Positions 1 through 9,500 of a stretch of 64,000 nucleotides of DNA are shown here, piece after piece; the first letter of the stretch is position 1; each line of letters begins with the position of its first letter. Location: contig JBELML010000020.1 of NCBI GenBank assembly GCA_042095835.1, positions 3,736 through 67,735 of the forward strand, in the 5' to 3' direction. Origin of the DNA: DATFKA01 sp042095835 (GTDB taxonomy: Bacteria; Bacteroidota; Bacteroidia; Chitinophagales; Saprospiraceae). The position numbers and the translations under genes were made by a program. The notes under the pieces were generated by a model. That model did no database searches, was not told the DNA's origin, and saw nothing but the letters and a program-made list of their open reading frames with translations.

Positions 1-1365
1 ATTTTCTTTCAAGCCTGGCAAACTAGCCAAATCATAATCCCAGAAATCCATGGCCAAAATAAGATGGATCAATCCTTCAAAAGAGGAGCTTTCTTCCCAA
101 AAATGTCGTAGCTGCTCTATTATTACGGGATCATCCTTTAAAGGTACTGGCTCTCCTTGCCAAGTTCCTTGGTACATTTGGATCAGGGAGGCCAAAGCAA
201 AGCTTATTAAAGGTGGAGCGGCTCCATACTTTTGAGAATAATCCACTAAACTCGGTAGCAGGCGGACCTTGAATTTGGAGCAAGAATTTAAAGCAATGGA
301 TAGCAGTTGGTGATCTATAAATGGATTACCAAAGCGATCTATAATCGATGCGGCGTAAGTTGCAACTTGGGCCTGGGGCAAATCTATTAATGGTATGATT
401 TCCTTATGGAATAATTGCTGTAGATACTGGTAGGTCAAAGCATCATCTATCGTATCTCGTACTAATCGAAGTCCTAATAAATAGCCAATGGGTACTAATG
501 CAGTATGCGCTCCATTGAGTAGCCGGACTTTTTGTTCTCGATACTGCTTCAGATCTTCGGTAAAAATCACATTCAGGCCCACTTTATGGAGTGGTAAATC
601 TTTGGCTAGTTCTTTTGATTTTTCGATCACAAAAAGGTGGTAAGGCTCCCCGGCCGTTATCCATTGATCTTGATAGCCTATTTGGGCCCAAGTAGAGGCC
701 TTGTCTTGCTCTGGAATTCCGGGTACTATACGATCAACCAAGGTGTTACAAAAGACCATGTAGGCCTCTATCCAAGTTTGGAAGGCCTGAGGTAATTGCC
801 ACTTATTAGCACATTCCATGACCATTGCTTGAAGAACGCTACCATTGTTCTCTATTAATTCGCAAGGCAAAATATAGCAGGCTGCCTGGTTATCTCCAGC
901 AAAATATTGAAAGCGATGATAAAGCCATTGCGTGAGTTTGGCCGGAAAAGAAACTGCTGGTTGATCCTCGAAACGATCCTCCATTGATAGGACTAATCCA
1001 CTTTCGGTAGTATTAGAAAATAAGAATTGAATAGTAGGATCTTCTGCTGTTTTGAGGAATGCTGCCCATTCCTGATAAGCATGAATAATTTCACTAACCG
1101 AACGAATCAAGCGATACTCATTAATAAGCTGGCCAGCCTGGATACCTTTGGTATAAACATGATAAAGGCCATCCTGCTCTTTCAAAGTTTGATAATCGCC
1201 CTTTGGCGTCACTTTTACGACTGTTATCCCTAAGTTCTGATTTGCTTTCTCATTATATACATCTATAAAATAAGCAATGAAGGCCCGCAAAAAATTGCCG
1301 CCGCCAAATAGCAGTACTTTGCTAGGATGGATGGTTTTAGGCTGCGTTTTTCGATTGAGTTGCAT
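1..1365 (-). CDS. uxaB: Tagaturonate reductase (altronate oxidoreductase), 3' end cut by window edge
   Basis: NAD-dependent reduction of D-tagaturonate to D-altronate in galacturonate catabolism (mannitol dehydrogenase/UxaB family). The frame is open from the ATG at 1365 (MQLNRKTQP) to base 1, 455 codons without a stop; E. coli UxaB is about 480 residues, so only the tail should be missing. Near the N-terminus KVLLFGGGNFLRAF is the Rossmann glycine-rich motif of this family; KVRLLNGAHTALVP in the middle is the catalytic-region signature of the C-terminal domain (Lys and His). It is the last visible gene of the hexuronate operon, 74 bp after uxaA. UxuB-type mannonate oxidoreductase is the close alternative; adjacency to uxaA and a separate SDR for fructuronate favour UxaB. 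Confidence 0.87.
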   Translation of the reverse strand, partial: MQLNRKTQPKTIHPSKVLLFGGGNFLRAFIAYFIDVYNEKANQNLGITVVKVTPKGDYQTLKEQDGLYHVYTKGIQAGQLINEYRLIRSVSEIIHAYQEWAAFLKTAEDPTIQFLFSNTTESGLVLSMEDRFEDQPAVSFPAKLTQWLYHRFQYFAGDNQAACYILPCELIENNGSVLQAMVMECANKWQLPQAFQTWIEAYMVFCNTLVDRIVPGIPEQDKASTWAQIGYQDQWITAGEPYHLFVIEKSKELAKDLPLHKVGLNVIFTEDLKQYREQKVRLLNGAHTALVPIGYLLGLRLVRDTIDDALTYQYLQQLFHKEIIPLIDLPQAQVATYAASIIDRFGNPFIDHQLLSIALNSCSKFKVRLLPSLVDYSQKYGAAPPLISFALASLIQMYQGTWQGEPVPLKDDPVIIEQLRHFWEESSSFEGLIHLILAMDFWDYDLASLPGLKEN

Positions 1366-1439
1366 GGGTGGATGGTGTAATGATTCAATGGGTGAATATA
1401 TTTTTCATTGGGATGAATATCTACCTTAGATTTTTATTC

Positions 1440-3104
1440 TCACAGGGAGATACCTCGTTTCCAGGGGATGAAATCATCTTGTCCTAGTAGTTCTGCTTTC
1501 GTAGCTTGTTGGCCGCTGGCAATATCGATAATCAGGTTCAGGAGTTCTTCGCCTTTTTCCTGGATGGTATCTTTGCCCTCGGCGATGGTTCCGGCGTTGA
1601 GATCGATCAGATCGGGCATGCGTTTGGCTAAGGCGGTATTGGTCGCAAATTTAATAGTCGGACAAATGGGATTCCCCGTTGGGGTACCCAAACCGGTAGT
1701 GAACACAATCATATTGGCGCCCGATCCGGCTAAGCCCGTGGTACTTTCTACATCATTCCCTGGAGTACATAAGAGCTGTAATCCTGGTTTTTGAATTTGT
1801 TCGGCATAGTCGAGTACACCTGCTACTGGCGAGGTGCCCCCCTTTTTGGCTGCACCAGCAGATTTGATGGCATCGGTAATCAGACCATCCTTAATATTTC
1901 CCGGTGAGGGGTTATTCTCAAAACCTGAACCTAGAGCGATAGCTTGGTCATTGTAATCTTGCATCAGATGGGCAAATTTCTGAGCCAAAGCGGTCGTTTC
2001 ACAACGATCAATCAAGGCTTGTTCTACGCCATTCAATTCTGGGAATTCTGATAAGATGGTCGATGCTCCTAAAGCGACAAGCAGATCAGAGGTATGCCCT
2101 AGAGCGGGATTGGCGGTAATCCCAGAGAAACCATCCGAACCACCACATTCTAAACCCAAAACAAGTTGACTTAAAGGTGCTGGTTTCCTTTCCATTGTAT
2201 TGGCTTCTATCAATCCAAGGAAAGTCTTCTTGACCGCTTCAGCGATGAAAGCTTGCTCGGAGCTGCTCTCTTGCTGCTCTAGGAAGTAGACGGTCTTGCC
2301 TTTATCACCATTGATAGATTGAATAGCTTCTTGAAGAAGACTGATTTGTGCGTGCTGGCATCCCAAACTCAGAACAGTTGCCCCCGCTACATTGGGATTG
2401 GCGAGATAACCTGCAAGAAGCCTACACAGCATTTCGGAGTCTTGGCGAATGCCACCACAACCGCCCTGGTGAGTGAGAAATTTTAAGCCGTCCACGTTAG
2501 GGAATAGCTTATTTTTTCTTTCAACGATGGGTTTGGCAGCAATATCCGCCGCTAAAATTACTTGGGGATCAGCTCCTTTCTCATACAAATCGATCAAAGG
2601 AGTCAAATCCATACCATGATTGGCGCGCTGCTCGAAACCCAGTTCTCGAAGCATGACTTCTTCAATAACTTTGATATTTCTATTCTCACAAAAAACAAGT
2701 GGAAAAACCAGCCAATGATTACGGGTACCTACTTTTCCATCCGCGCGGTGATAACCCAAAAAGGTCTTTTGCTCAAATCTAGACACATCGGGCGCGGGCC
2801 ATGTCCATTGGTTTGACTGAATTTGGTAGGCCTCTGTGGCATGCTTTAGATTCTCTGTAGAAATCCGCGCACCTTGAGGAATTGGGGAAGTACAACGCCC
2901 AACTTTCACGCCGTACATCGTGACAAAGTCTCCAGTTTCGAGGCTATTGATGGTAAATTTATGTTTGACCGGAATCTTTTCTTGTAGTTGGATATTTTGG
3001 TCCTGCCATTTGATAGAGGTGCCGCTGTCGAGGTCTTGCAGCGCAACTAGGACGTTATCCTTTTCATGAATTTGAATATAAATCTGCTCGCTATGTTGGT
3101 TCAT
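1440..3104 (-). CDS. uxaA: Altronate dehydratase
   Basis: Dehydrates D-altronate to 2-keto-3-deoxygluconate (EC 4.2.1.7). The 554-residue protein has an N-terminal SAF-like domain (about residues 5-100, with GDFVTMYGVKVGR) followed by the large C-terminal UxaA domain. Visible family motifs are GYHRADGKVGTRNHW, THQGGCGGIRQDSE, LGLECGGSDGFSG and CTPGNDVESTTGLAGSGAN; the cysteines in these are the likely iron ligands. It is somewhat longer than E. coli UxaA (about 495). The start lies 16 bp after the TRAP permease stop, so it is translated from the same transcript. It acts directly after uxaB in the galacturonate branch. Confidence 0.94.
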   Translation of the reverse strand: MNQHSEQIYIQIHEKDNVLVALQDLDSGTSIKWQDQNIQLQEKIPVKHKFTINSLETGDFVTMYGVKVGRCTSPIPQGARISTENLKHATEAYQIQSNQWTWPAPDVSRFEQKTFLGYHRADGKVGTRNHWLVFPLVFCENRNIKVIEEVMLRELGFEQRANHGMDLTPLIDLYEKGADPQVILAADIAAKPIVERKNKLFPNVDGLKFLTHQGGCGGIRQDSEMLCRLLAGYLANPNVAGATVLSLGCQHAQISLLQEAIQSINGDKGKTVYFLEQQESSSEQAFIAEAVKKTFLGLIEANTMERKPAPLSQLVLGLECGGSDGFSGITANPALGHTSDLLVALGASTILSEFPELNGVEQALIDRCETTALAQKFAHLMQDYNDQAIALGSGFENNPSPGNIKDGLITDAIKSAGAAKKGGTSPVAGVLDYAEQIQKPGLQLLCTPGNDVESTTGLAGSGANMIVFTTGLGTPTGNPICPTIKFATNTALAKRMPDLIDLNAGTIAEGKDTIQEKGEELLNLIIDIASGQQATKAELLGQDDFIPWKRGISL

Positions 3105-3120
3105 TTGACAGGATTTGTAT

Positions 3121-4425
3121 TTATAAGCTAAATAACTGTGGCAACCACATCGATATTTGTGGAATAAAGGTCACTATCATCAGTACAATAACCATAGTAA
3201 TTAGTAATGGAATCAAGGAGGGTACTACTTTGGCCACCGAAATCTTAGCGACCCCGCTTCCTACAAATAAGATAGTTCCTACCGGTGGTGTACATAAACC
3301 AATACAAAGATTCAACACCATAATAATACCAAAATGCACAGGATGCATACCCAACTCCATGACAACAGGCAGAAATATGGGCGTAAAAATCAGCACCGCT
3401 GGCGTGATATCCATAAAGGTCCCTACAATCAATAGCGTCAAATTGATGATGATAAAAATAAGGATTGGACTGCTGACTTCATCCAATAAAAAGCTGGTCA
3501 AGAGCTGTGGAATACTCGCAAAAGAAAACAGCCAAGACATCGCCATAGAGGTACAAATCAGAAACATGACGATAGCGGTTGTTTTGGCACTATTGAGTAA
3601 TATAGCTGGAAAATCCCTGATGGAAATGGCTTTATAAACCAAGGCTAAAATACCAGCATATAATACAGCTACTCCTGCTGCTTCTGTGGCAGTGAACACG
3701 CCGGCGACTATACCTCCAACAATCACTACGAGCAATAATAAGGAGAAAAACGCCCTACGAAAATCCTTCCACACATTAACTAGAGACACGCGTTGGCCTC
3801 GCTCAAAATTCTTCCTTTGGGCGACAATTGCAACGACAATCATCAGCGCTAAACCTACCAGAATCCCAGGCAAATAACCTGCTAAAAATAAAGCCGCCAC
3901 AGAAGCCGTTCCCCCACTAGCCAAAGCATAGACAATCAGGATATTACTAGGAGGTATAATCAAACCCATAGTAGAAGAGGTGATATTCACCGATGCACTA
4001 AATGGCCGTGGATAGCCCTCCTCCTCCATCCGATCGGTCATAATGCTTCCAATTGCGGAGGCTGCAGCAACAGCCGAACCAGAAATCGCTCCAAATAGCA
4101 TAGCAGCTAAAACATTGACGTAGGCTAGACCTCCGGGAAGGCTGCCTACCAATGATTTCGCAAAATTAATCAGTCGATTGGCTATCCCACCTCGATTCAT
4201 AATCTCCCCTGCAAGTATAAAAAAAGGTATGGCTAGCAAGGCAAAACTATCTATACCTGTGGTCATACGTTGACAAACGGTCGTAATCCCAGGAACAAAA
4301 GCGATGTTTAATAAAATAGTAATCGTAGTAGAAATACCAATACAATAAGCTACGGGTACACCATAAGCCAGGAGCGCAAAAAAGCTAATAAACAAAACGA
4401 TTATACTAAGGATCTCTATACTCAT
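3121..4425 (-). CDS. TRAP transporter large permease (DctM-like)
   Basis: Large membrane subunit of a sodium- or proton-coupled tripartite ATP-independent periplasmic transporter. The 434 residues are almost entirely hydrophobic, consistent with about 12 membrane segments; family motifs include FFILAGEIMNRGG, GAISGSAVAAASAIGSI, IIPPSNILIVYA and LCIGLCTPPVGTILFVGS. ATG overlaps the DctQ stop by 4 bp (translational coupling). With DctQ and DctP it forms a complete transporter embedded between uxaC and uxaA, so the substrate is inferred to be glucuronate and/or galacturonate; specificity cannot be read from the permease itself. Confidence 0.94.
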   Translation of the reverse strand: MSIEILSIIVLFISFFALLAYGVPVAYCIGISTTITILLNIAFVPGITTVCQRMTTGIDSFALLAIPFFILAGEIMNRGGIANRLINFAKSLVGSLPGGLAYVNVLAAMLFGAISGSAVAAASAIGSIMTDRMEEEGYPRPFSASVNITSSTMGLIIPPSNILIVYALASGGTASVAALFLAGYLPGILVGLALMIVVAIVAQRKNFERGQRVSLVNVWKDFRRAFFSLLLLVVIVGGIVAGVFTATEAAGVAVLYAGILALVYKAISIRDFPAILLNSAKTTAIVMFLICTSMAMSWLFSFASIPQLLTSFLLDEVSSPILIFIIINLTLLIVGTFMDITPAVLIFTPIFLPVVMELGMHPVHFGIIMVLNLCIGLCTPPVGTILFVGSGVAKISVAKVVPSLIPLLITMVIVLMIVTFIPQISMWLPQLFSL

Positions 4426-4913
4426 GATGATTTCTCTTTTGTTTCCAAAGCTTCTGGTTGGCTAATATGGAATAGGGAATAAAAAACAATCAACAAGCCG
4501 CTAAAAGGAACAATCGCATAAACGACACCCAGAGGTATGCCCAAAACGGATGATTTTTGTCCGAGAGAAAGCGTGATGTAGACCAAATTTCCTCCTCCAA
4601 TGACCATTACTATAATGGCAAAGATCAACATCAATATTTCAATGATGACTTGCCTTTGTTTCCGCTTTTCGGCGTCCAATTTATTTAACCAAAAATCAAT
4701 GGCGAGGTGTCCTCGCTGACCATTCAGATAGGCTGCGCCGAGAATAGCTAGCCAAATAAAAGCAAATCGCGCAAACTCCTCCGTGAAGGAACTGGAACTG
4801 CCCACCAAATGTCTGGCGATCACTTGCCATAGCACGTCTAAGACCAACAAGGCGAAAATGATGATCAGGAGGTATTCTATTATCCTATTGGTAATGAAAA
4901 ATGCTCGTTTCAT
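4422..4913 (-). CDS. TRAP transporter small permease (DctQ-like)
   Basis: Small membrane subunit of the hexuronate TRAP transporter. It has 163 residues with four hydrophobic segments (about 10-30, 48-65, 88-108, 128-150) and the family sequence FTEEFARFAFIWLAILGAAY after the first segment, then GHLAIDFW. It overlaps both neighbours by 4 bp (ATGA type), the usual DctP-Q-M arrangement, which implies stoichiometric co-translation. Reading continues into a short charged cytoplasmic tail. Confidence 0.93.
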   Translation of the reverse strand: MKRAFFITNRIIEYLLIIIFALLVLDVLWQVIARHLVGSSSSFTEEFARFAFIWLAILGAAYLNGQRGHLAIDFWLNKLDAEKRKQRQVIIEILMLIFAIIVMVIGGGNLVYITLSLGQKSSVLGIPLGVVYAIVPFSGLLIVFYSLFHISQPEALETKEKSS

Positions 4914-5890
4914 AAGTTTGATTGAATGGCTTCTACTAATATTCTCATTTCTTCATCTTGGCTGAGCTGTTGCAAAACGTCCTTCGTTTTTTCAGAAAAC
5001 AAGGATTTTTCTGGTTTAAAGACCTCTACGCCTGCTTTTTCTAATCGCTGCATACAATCCGCTACCGAGGCTTCCCAATAGCCTTTTTGATTATCAACAG
5101 ACCGCATTGCAGCATCCTTTATCCAAGCTTGCTCCTCCTGACTGAGTTGATCCCAAAACTTGGTACCAATCACTAATACATCAGGCACGCAGGTATGCTC
5201 ATCCAGGGTATAGTATTTACAGACCTCAAAATGATTGGAAGAAACAAAAGAGGGTGGGTTATTCTCAGCGCCATCTACTACGCCCTGCTGCAAGGCGGTA
5301 TACAATTCACCATAAGCCATAGGTGTTGCTGATCCGCCCATCGCATTGACCATATCTACAGACATTTGATTATTCATAACTCGAATTTTCAAGCCTTGTA
5401 AATCCTCGGGCGTCTTGATCTGTTGATCTGTTGTATAAAAACTCCGACTCCCGGCATCATAAAAACACAGACCTTGTAGCCAATTCCCTTGGCTACTATT
5501 GAGCATTTGTTCTCCAATGTCGCCTTCTAAAACATCAAAAAGATGCGCCTTATCCCGAAATAAATAGGGTACACCCAAGACCTTATATTGCGATGCAAAA
5601 CTAGACATCGTAGCAGCACTAACCTTAGTCATGGCTACACTACCAATTTGTAGTAATTCTAATAGTTCCCTTTCTGAACCTAGCTGACCATCAGGGAAAA
5701 TTTTCACAGCTATGCGGCCAGCAGAGTTTTCTTCTACATATTTTTGAAAATCTACTATCCCTAGATGTACAGGGTGAGTAGTCGGTAGTGTATGTGCTAG
5801 AAATAGCGTTTTGGTGGTGCTGAGAGACTCACAAGACCAAACTCCAATGCTTAAACAGAAAAGCATCAATAATCCTCGAAAATCAGGCAT
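4910..5890 (-). CDS. TRAP transporter substrate-binding protein, predicted lipoprotein (DctP-like)
   Basis: Captures the hexuronate and delivers it to the DctQM permease. The start at 5890 (MPDFRGLLML) was chosen over the upstream ATG at 5926 because it opens directly into a signal peptide with a lipobox (GVWSC), and because it overlaps the uxaC stop by 8 bp. The mature part has DctP motifs: VHLGIVDFQKYVEENSAGRI, FPDGQLGSERELLELLQIG, LQGLKIRVMNNQMSVDM (with the Arg that binds the substrate carboxylate in this family) and ALQQGVVDGAENNPPSF. A lipid anchor on a TRAP receptor is more typical of Gram-positives; here it would tether the receptor to a membrane face. Confidence 0.9.
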   Translation of the reverse strand: MPDFRGLLMLFCLSIGVWSCESLSTTKTLFLAHTLPTTHPVHLGIVDFQKYVEENSAGRIAVKIFPDGQLGSERELLELLQIGSVAMTKVSAATMSSFASQYKVLGVPYLFRDKAHLFDVLEGDIGEQMLNSSQGNWLQGLCFYDAGSRSFYTTDQQIKTPEDLQGLKIRVMNNQMSVDMVNAMGGSATPMAYGELYTALQQGVVDGAENNPPSFVSSNHFEVCKYYTLDEHTCVPDVLVIGTKFWDQLSQEEQAWIKDAAMRSVDNQKGYWEASVADCMQRLEKAGVEVFKPEKSLFSEKTKDVLQQLSQDEEMRILVEAIQSNL

Positions 5891-7313
5891 GGCTATTGGT
5901 ATTAAAATCAAAATATTGTTTTGCATTGTAATAGCAGATATTTTCTACCATCTGACCTAACCAAGGCAAGTCTTGGGGCAAATTGCCATCTTTGATATCC
6001 TGACCGATGAGGTTGCACAAAATCCGTCGAAAATATTCGTGCCTTGGAAAAGAAAGAAAGCTTCTACTATCTGTCAACATCCCTAAAAATCGGCTGAGAA
6101 GGCCCATATTAGAAAGGGTATTCATCTGCTTCTCCATCCCATCTTTTTGGTCTAGAAACCACCAAGCAGAGCCCCATTGCACCTTTCCGGGTTGGAGACC
6201 GCCGTTGAAGTTACCCGCCATGGTAGCAAAGACCTCATTATCTGCGGGATTGAGATTGTACAATATAGTTTTAGGTAATTGATCATTCTGGTCGAGGCGA
6301 TTCAAAAAGCGAGATAAGGCTGGTGCTTGCACAAAATCTCCGATAGAATCGCAGCCTGCATCTGCCCCAAGCTGACCCAACAAGCGATCATTATTATTGC
6401 GAAGAGCGCCGAGGTGCAATTGCATCGTCCAATTTTTAGCATGGTACATCTGACCCAGAAAATATAGGATCGCCGATTGGAAGATTTGAGCCTCAGCGAT
6501 AGAAATCTCCGACTTTGACAATGCTTTATTGAGGATTTGGTCTATCCTCTTTTCAGAAAAATCAAGACTATATAGTCGCTCTAAACCGTGGTCCGACAAG
6601 CGACAACCTAGGTCATGGAAGAAGTCTACTCTATTTTGTAATGCATCTAAAAAGGACCTCAAATTTTTAATATCAAAACCTACTTTTTCTTCTAGTTCCT
6701 GGATTTTCTTTAGGAAGGTTTCACTGTTGACGATTAGAAATTTATCGGGGCGAAAGGTAGGCAGTATTGCTATTTCAAAATCGCCCTGCGCAAGGGCCTG
6801 ATGGGGCTGCAGATCATCCGTTGGATCATCTGTGGTACAAAGGGCCTCTACTCGCATACGGCGCAATAACTGACGTGTAGAGAATCGAGGGGTTGCTAGC
6901 TGCTCATTACAAGCATGGAAGATGCTGGAGGCCGTTTTTGCAGATAATAATTCCTTGATTCCAAAGTAGCGTTGTAGTTCCAGATGGGTCCAATGATACA
7001 GCGGATTCCGCATAGTATAGGGTACCGTTAAAGCCCATTTCTCAAATTTCTCTGCATCGCTGGCCTTTCCACTGATATAATTTTCTGGAATGCCATTGGC
7101 TCGCATGGCTCGCCATTTGTAATGATCTCCTTTCAGCCAAATTTGCGTGATATTTTGGAAGACCTTGTCCGCTGCAATTTCATCAGGTGGCAAATGATTG
7201 TGGTAATCAATAATGGGAAGATCAGCGGCGTGTTCGTGATAGAGATACTTCGCTGGCTCCGATTGTAAGAGAAAATCTGGTCCCAAAAATTTATCTACTG
7301 TCTTATCAAGCAT
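5883..7313 (-). CDS. uxaC: Glucuronate/galacturonate isomerase
   Basis: Isomerises D-glucuronate to D-fructuronate and D-galacturonate to D-tagaturonate (EC 5.3.1.12), the common entry point of both branches encoded here. The 476-residue length matches the family (about 470). The N-terminal LPIIDYHNHLPPDEIAADK carries the metal-binding His-x-His pair; further signatures are TDDPTDDL, FRPDKFLIVN, QLHLGALRNNN and MLTDSRSFLSFPRHEYFRR. It follows uxuA by 48 bp and its stop overlaps the TRAP receptor start. Confidence 0.96.
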   Translation of the reverse strand: MLDKTVDKFLGPDFLLQSEPAKYLYHEHAADLPIIDYHNHLPPDEIAADKVFQNITQIWLKGDHYKWRAMRANGIPENYISGKASDAEKFEKWALTVPYTMRNPLYHWTHLELQRYFGIKELLSAKTASSIFHACNEQLATPRFSTRQLLRRMRVEALCTTDDPTDDLQPHQALAQGDFEIAILPTFRPDKFLIVNSETFLKKIQELEEKVGFDIKNLRSFLDALQNRVDFFHDLGCRLSDHGLERLYSLDFSEKRIDQILNKALSKSEISIAEAQIFQSAILYFLGQMYHAKNWTMQLHLGALRNNNDRLLGQLGADAGCDSIGDFVQAPALSRFLNRLDQNDQLPKTILYNLNPADNEVFATMAGNFNGGLQPGKVQWGSAWWFLDQKDGMEKQMNTLSNMGLLSRFLGMLTDSRSFLSFPRHEYFRRILCNLIGQDIKDGNLPQDLPWLGQMVENICYYNAKQYFDFNTNSHA

Positions 7314-7361
7314 ATATGCATTATAGCTCTTAGATAGACCCTATGGATTTGTCTAAGAATA

Positions 7362-8537
7362 TTAATTATTTTCCATCGCTTTCAGAATTCCATATTCTAA
7401 ACCTCGTAATTCCGCTAATCCACGTAGGCGGCCAATAGCGGAATATCCAGGATTGCTCATTTTATGCAAATCATCTAGCATTTTATGCCCATGATCTGGT
7501 CGAAAAGGTATGGAGCTGTTTCTTTTTTGTTGCTCTGCCACTATTACTTGGAGGACCTCGTACATATCTACATCTCCGTCCAGGTGATCCGCTTCGTAAA
7601 AGCTTCCATCTGCTAGTCTGGTAGTGCTCCTTAAATGCAGAAAGTGTACCTTATCCGCAAAGTGTCTAATCATGCTCCCTAGATCGTTATCTGGTCGTAC
7701 TCCCAATGATCCAGTGCAGAAACAAAGGCCATTCGCCGGGCTCTGCACAGCATCTATAATATATTGAAGATCAGCCGCAGTACTGACTACTCTAGGAAGT
7801 CCCAAAATCGGATAGGGCGGATCGTCTGGATGGATAACCATTTTGACACCTACAGCTTCTGCTATAGGAATAACCTCCTGTAAAAAGAAACGCAGATGTT
7901 GTCGTAGTCGGTCCCCATCGATATCCTGGTAGCTATCTAATACCACCTGAAATTGATCGGTCGTATATCCTTCTTCTGCGCCAGGTAGACCTGCAATGAT
8001 ATTCTTGGTTAATTGTTCTTTTTGCGTCGGCGTCATTTCAGCGAAGCGCTGCTGAGCTGCCTTTTTCTGATCTGCGGTATAGGCCTTTTCAGCGGTGGGT
8101 CTTTGTAGTAGAAATAACTCAAAAGCCGCAAAATCTACCGCATCAAATTTCAATGCGGTGGAGCCGTCTGGCAAACGATATTCTAAATCGGTGCGGGTCC
8201 AATCTAAAACAGGCATGAAATTGTAGGTAACTACATCGATTCCGGTTTCACCGAGATGTTGGAGGCTGGTTTTATAATTTTCGATATGCGTTTTCCAGTC
8301 CTGAGATTGCCTTTTGATATCTTCACTTACGGGCAAACTTTCTACCACAGACCACCGCAAACCAGCTTTCTCAATTGTGGCCTTGCGCTTTAAAATCTCT
8401 TGTTTGGTCCAAATTTCTCCATTGGGTATATGATGTAAAGCAGTGACAATACCGCTAGCACCTGCTTGGCGAATATCGCTAAGGCTTATAGGATCATTAG
8501 GTCCGTACCAACGCCAAGTTTGTTCTAAATTTATCAT
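7362..8537 (-). CDS. uxuA: Mannonate dehydratase
   Basis: Converts D-mannonate to 2-keto-3-deoxygluconate (EC 4.2.1.8). The 391-residue length is typical. Motifs: LEQTWRWYGPNDPISLSDIRQAGASGIVTALHH at the N-terminus (first part of the TIM barrel), VTYNFMPVLDWTRTDL, KMVIHPDDPPYPILGLPRVV with metal/substrate ligands, NGLCFCTGSLGVRPDND, VHFLHLRST and PFRPDHGHKM near the C-terminus. It sits 48 bp after the SDR gene that makes its substrate, and 48 bp before uxaC. Confidence 0.96.
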   Translation of the reverse strand: MINLEQTWRWYGPNDPISLSDIRQAGASGIVTALHHIPNGEIWTKQEILKRKATIEKAGLRWSVVESLPVSEDIKRQSQDWKTHIENYKTSLQHLGETGIDVVTYNFMPVLDWTRTDLEYRLPDGSTALKFDAVDFAAFELFLLQRPTAEKAYTADQKKAAQQRFAEMTPTQKEQLTKNIIAGLPGAEEGYTTDQFQVVLDSYQDIDGDRLRQHLRFFLQEVIPIAEAVGVKMVIHPDDPPYPILGLPRVVSTAADLQYIIDAVQSPANGLCFCTGSLGVRPDNDLGSMIRHFADKVHFLHLRSTTRLADGSFYEADHLDGDVDMYEVLQVIVAEQQKRNSSIPFRPDHGHKMLDDLHKMSNPGYSAIGRLRGLAELRGLEYGILKAMENN

Positions 8538-8585
8538 TAATTGAGAAAGGGTTTAATGGTAATAATGATGTAATTCCTTGCTTTG

Positions 8586-9419
8586 TCAGACCCCCGCAAA
8601 GGCGCTAAAACCGCCATCGACAGGAACAACAATACCTGTCACAAAAGCTGAGGCGGGGCTACATAGCCAAATCAGTGTACCGACCAACTCTTCAGGTTCA
8701 CCAAATCTACGCATTGGAGTATGATCGATGATAGTCTGCCCTCTGGCAGTCAATGGTTGCGCTCCATCTTTGAGCAGCAAGCGGCGATTTTGCTCGCCAA
8801 TGAAGACACCTGGAGCGATCGCATTGACCCTAATTTTTTCGCCATATTTACTTGCCATTTCTACGGCAAGCCACTTGGTAAAATTGTCAATACTTGCTTT
8901 AGCGGCACTGTAGCCCATCACTCTGGTAAACGGTTGCTGGGCAGTCATGGAGGAAATATTGATAATACTCCCCATCTTTTGTTTAGCCATCTCCTCGCCG
9001 AATACATAGGTAGGAAGGACGGTACCTTTGAGGTTGAGCGCAACTACCTTGTCAAAATCGCCCAAGTCTAAATCGAAGAAATTTTGATCAGGGCCGATAG
9101 TTGCCCCTGACATATTCCCTCCAGCTACGTTGATGAGTAGGTCAATTTTTCCCCATTGCTCAATGATATCCTGCTTAGCTTTTTGTAGTTGTTCTTCATC
9201 CAGGACATCAGCGACCAAAGGCATAGCCGCTCCCCCACTCTTCTTAATTTCCTCGACTTTGGCTTGTACCTTTGCAGCGGTCCTACTCAAGATACCAACT
9301 TTTACACCTGCTTGAGCAAGGCCAGATGCCATTGCACCACCAAGCACTCCGGCGCCTCCAGTAATGACGGCTACCTGGCCAGATAATTCGAATAAATTTT
9401 GTTTTGGCATGTTTCTCAA
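8586..9419 (-). CDS. SDR-family oxidoreductase, probable fructuronate reductase (mannonate oxidoreductase)
   Basis: Short-chain dehydrogenase of 277 residues. The cofactor motif TGGAGVLGG lies near residue 20, and the catalytic residues are in NISSMT followed by YSAAK. The first gene of the hexuronate operon and directly before uxuA, it is inferred to reduce D-fructuronate to D-mannonate, replacing the unrelated long-chain UxuB; Bacillus YjmF/UxuB is a known SDR of this role. The C-terminal PVDGGFSAFAGV is usual for this subgroup. The ATG at 9410 (MPKQNLF) is an equally good start. Confidence 0.82.
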   Translation of the reverse strand: MRNMPKQNLFELSGQVAVITGGAGVLGGAMASGLAQAGVKVGILSRTAAKVQAKVEEIKKSGGAAMPLVADVLDEEQLQKAKQDIIEQWGKIDLLINVAGGNMSGATIGPDQNFFDLDLGDFDKVVALNLKGTVLPTYVFGEEMAKQKMGSIINISSMTAQQPFTRVMGYSAAKASIDNFTKWLAVEMASKYGEKIRVNAIAPGVFIGEQNRRLLLKDGAQPLTARGQTIIDHTPMRRFGEPEELVGTLIWLCSPASAFVTGIVVPVDGGFSAFAGV

Positions 9420-9463
9420 TACGTTAATATGATCAGCTACTTAATTGCATTAAAAGTCTTGTT

Positions 9464-9471
9464 CAAAACTA
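9464..9471 (-). promoter_or_regulatory. Possible -7 promoter box of the hexuronate operon
   Basis: On the minus strand the sequence reads TAGTTTTG, matching the Bacteroidota -7 consensus TAnnTTTG, 45 bp before the first operon gene. No convincing -33 TTTG was seen at the expected distance, so this is a half-supported call. Confidence 0.35.
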
Positions 9472-9500
9472 TAATAGTACAAAATGAGAAGCGGTTGCCC

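Noticed and set aside
1027..1233. + strand frame of 68 codons within uxaB
   Set aside because: Shadow of the minus-strand uxaB gene; UxaB sequence is continuous through this interval.
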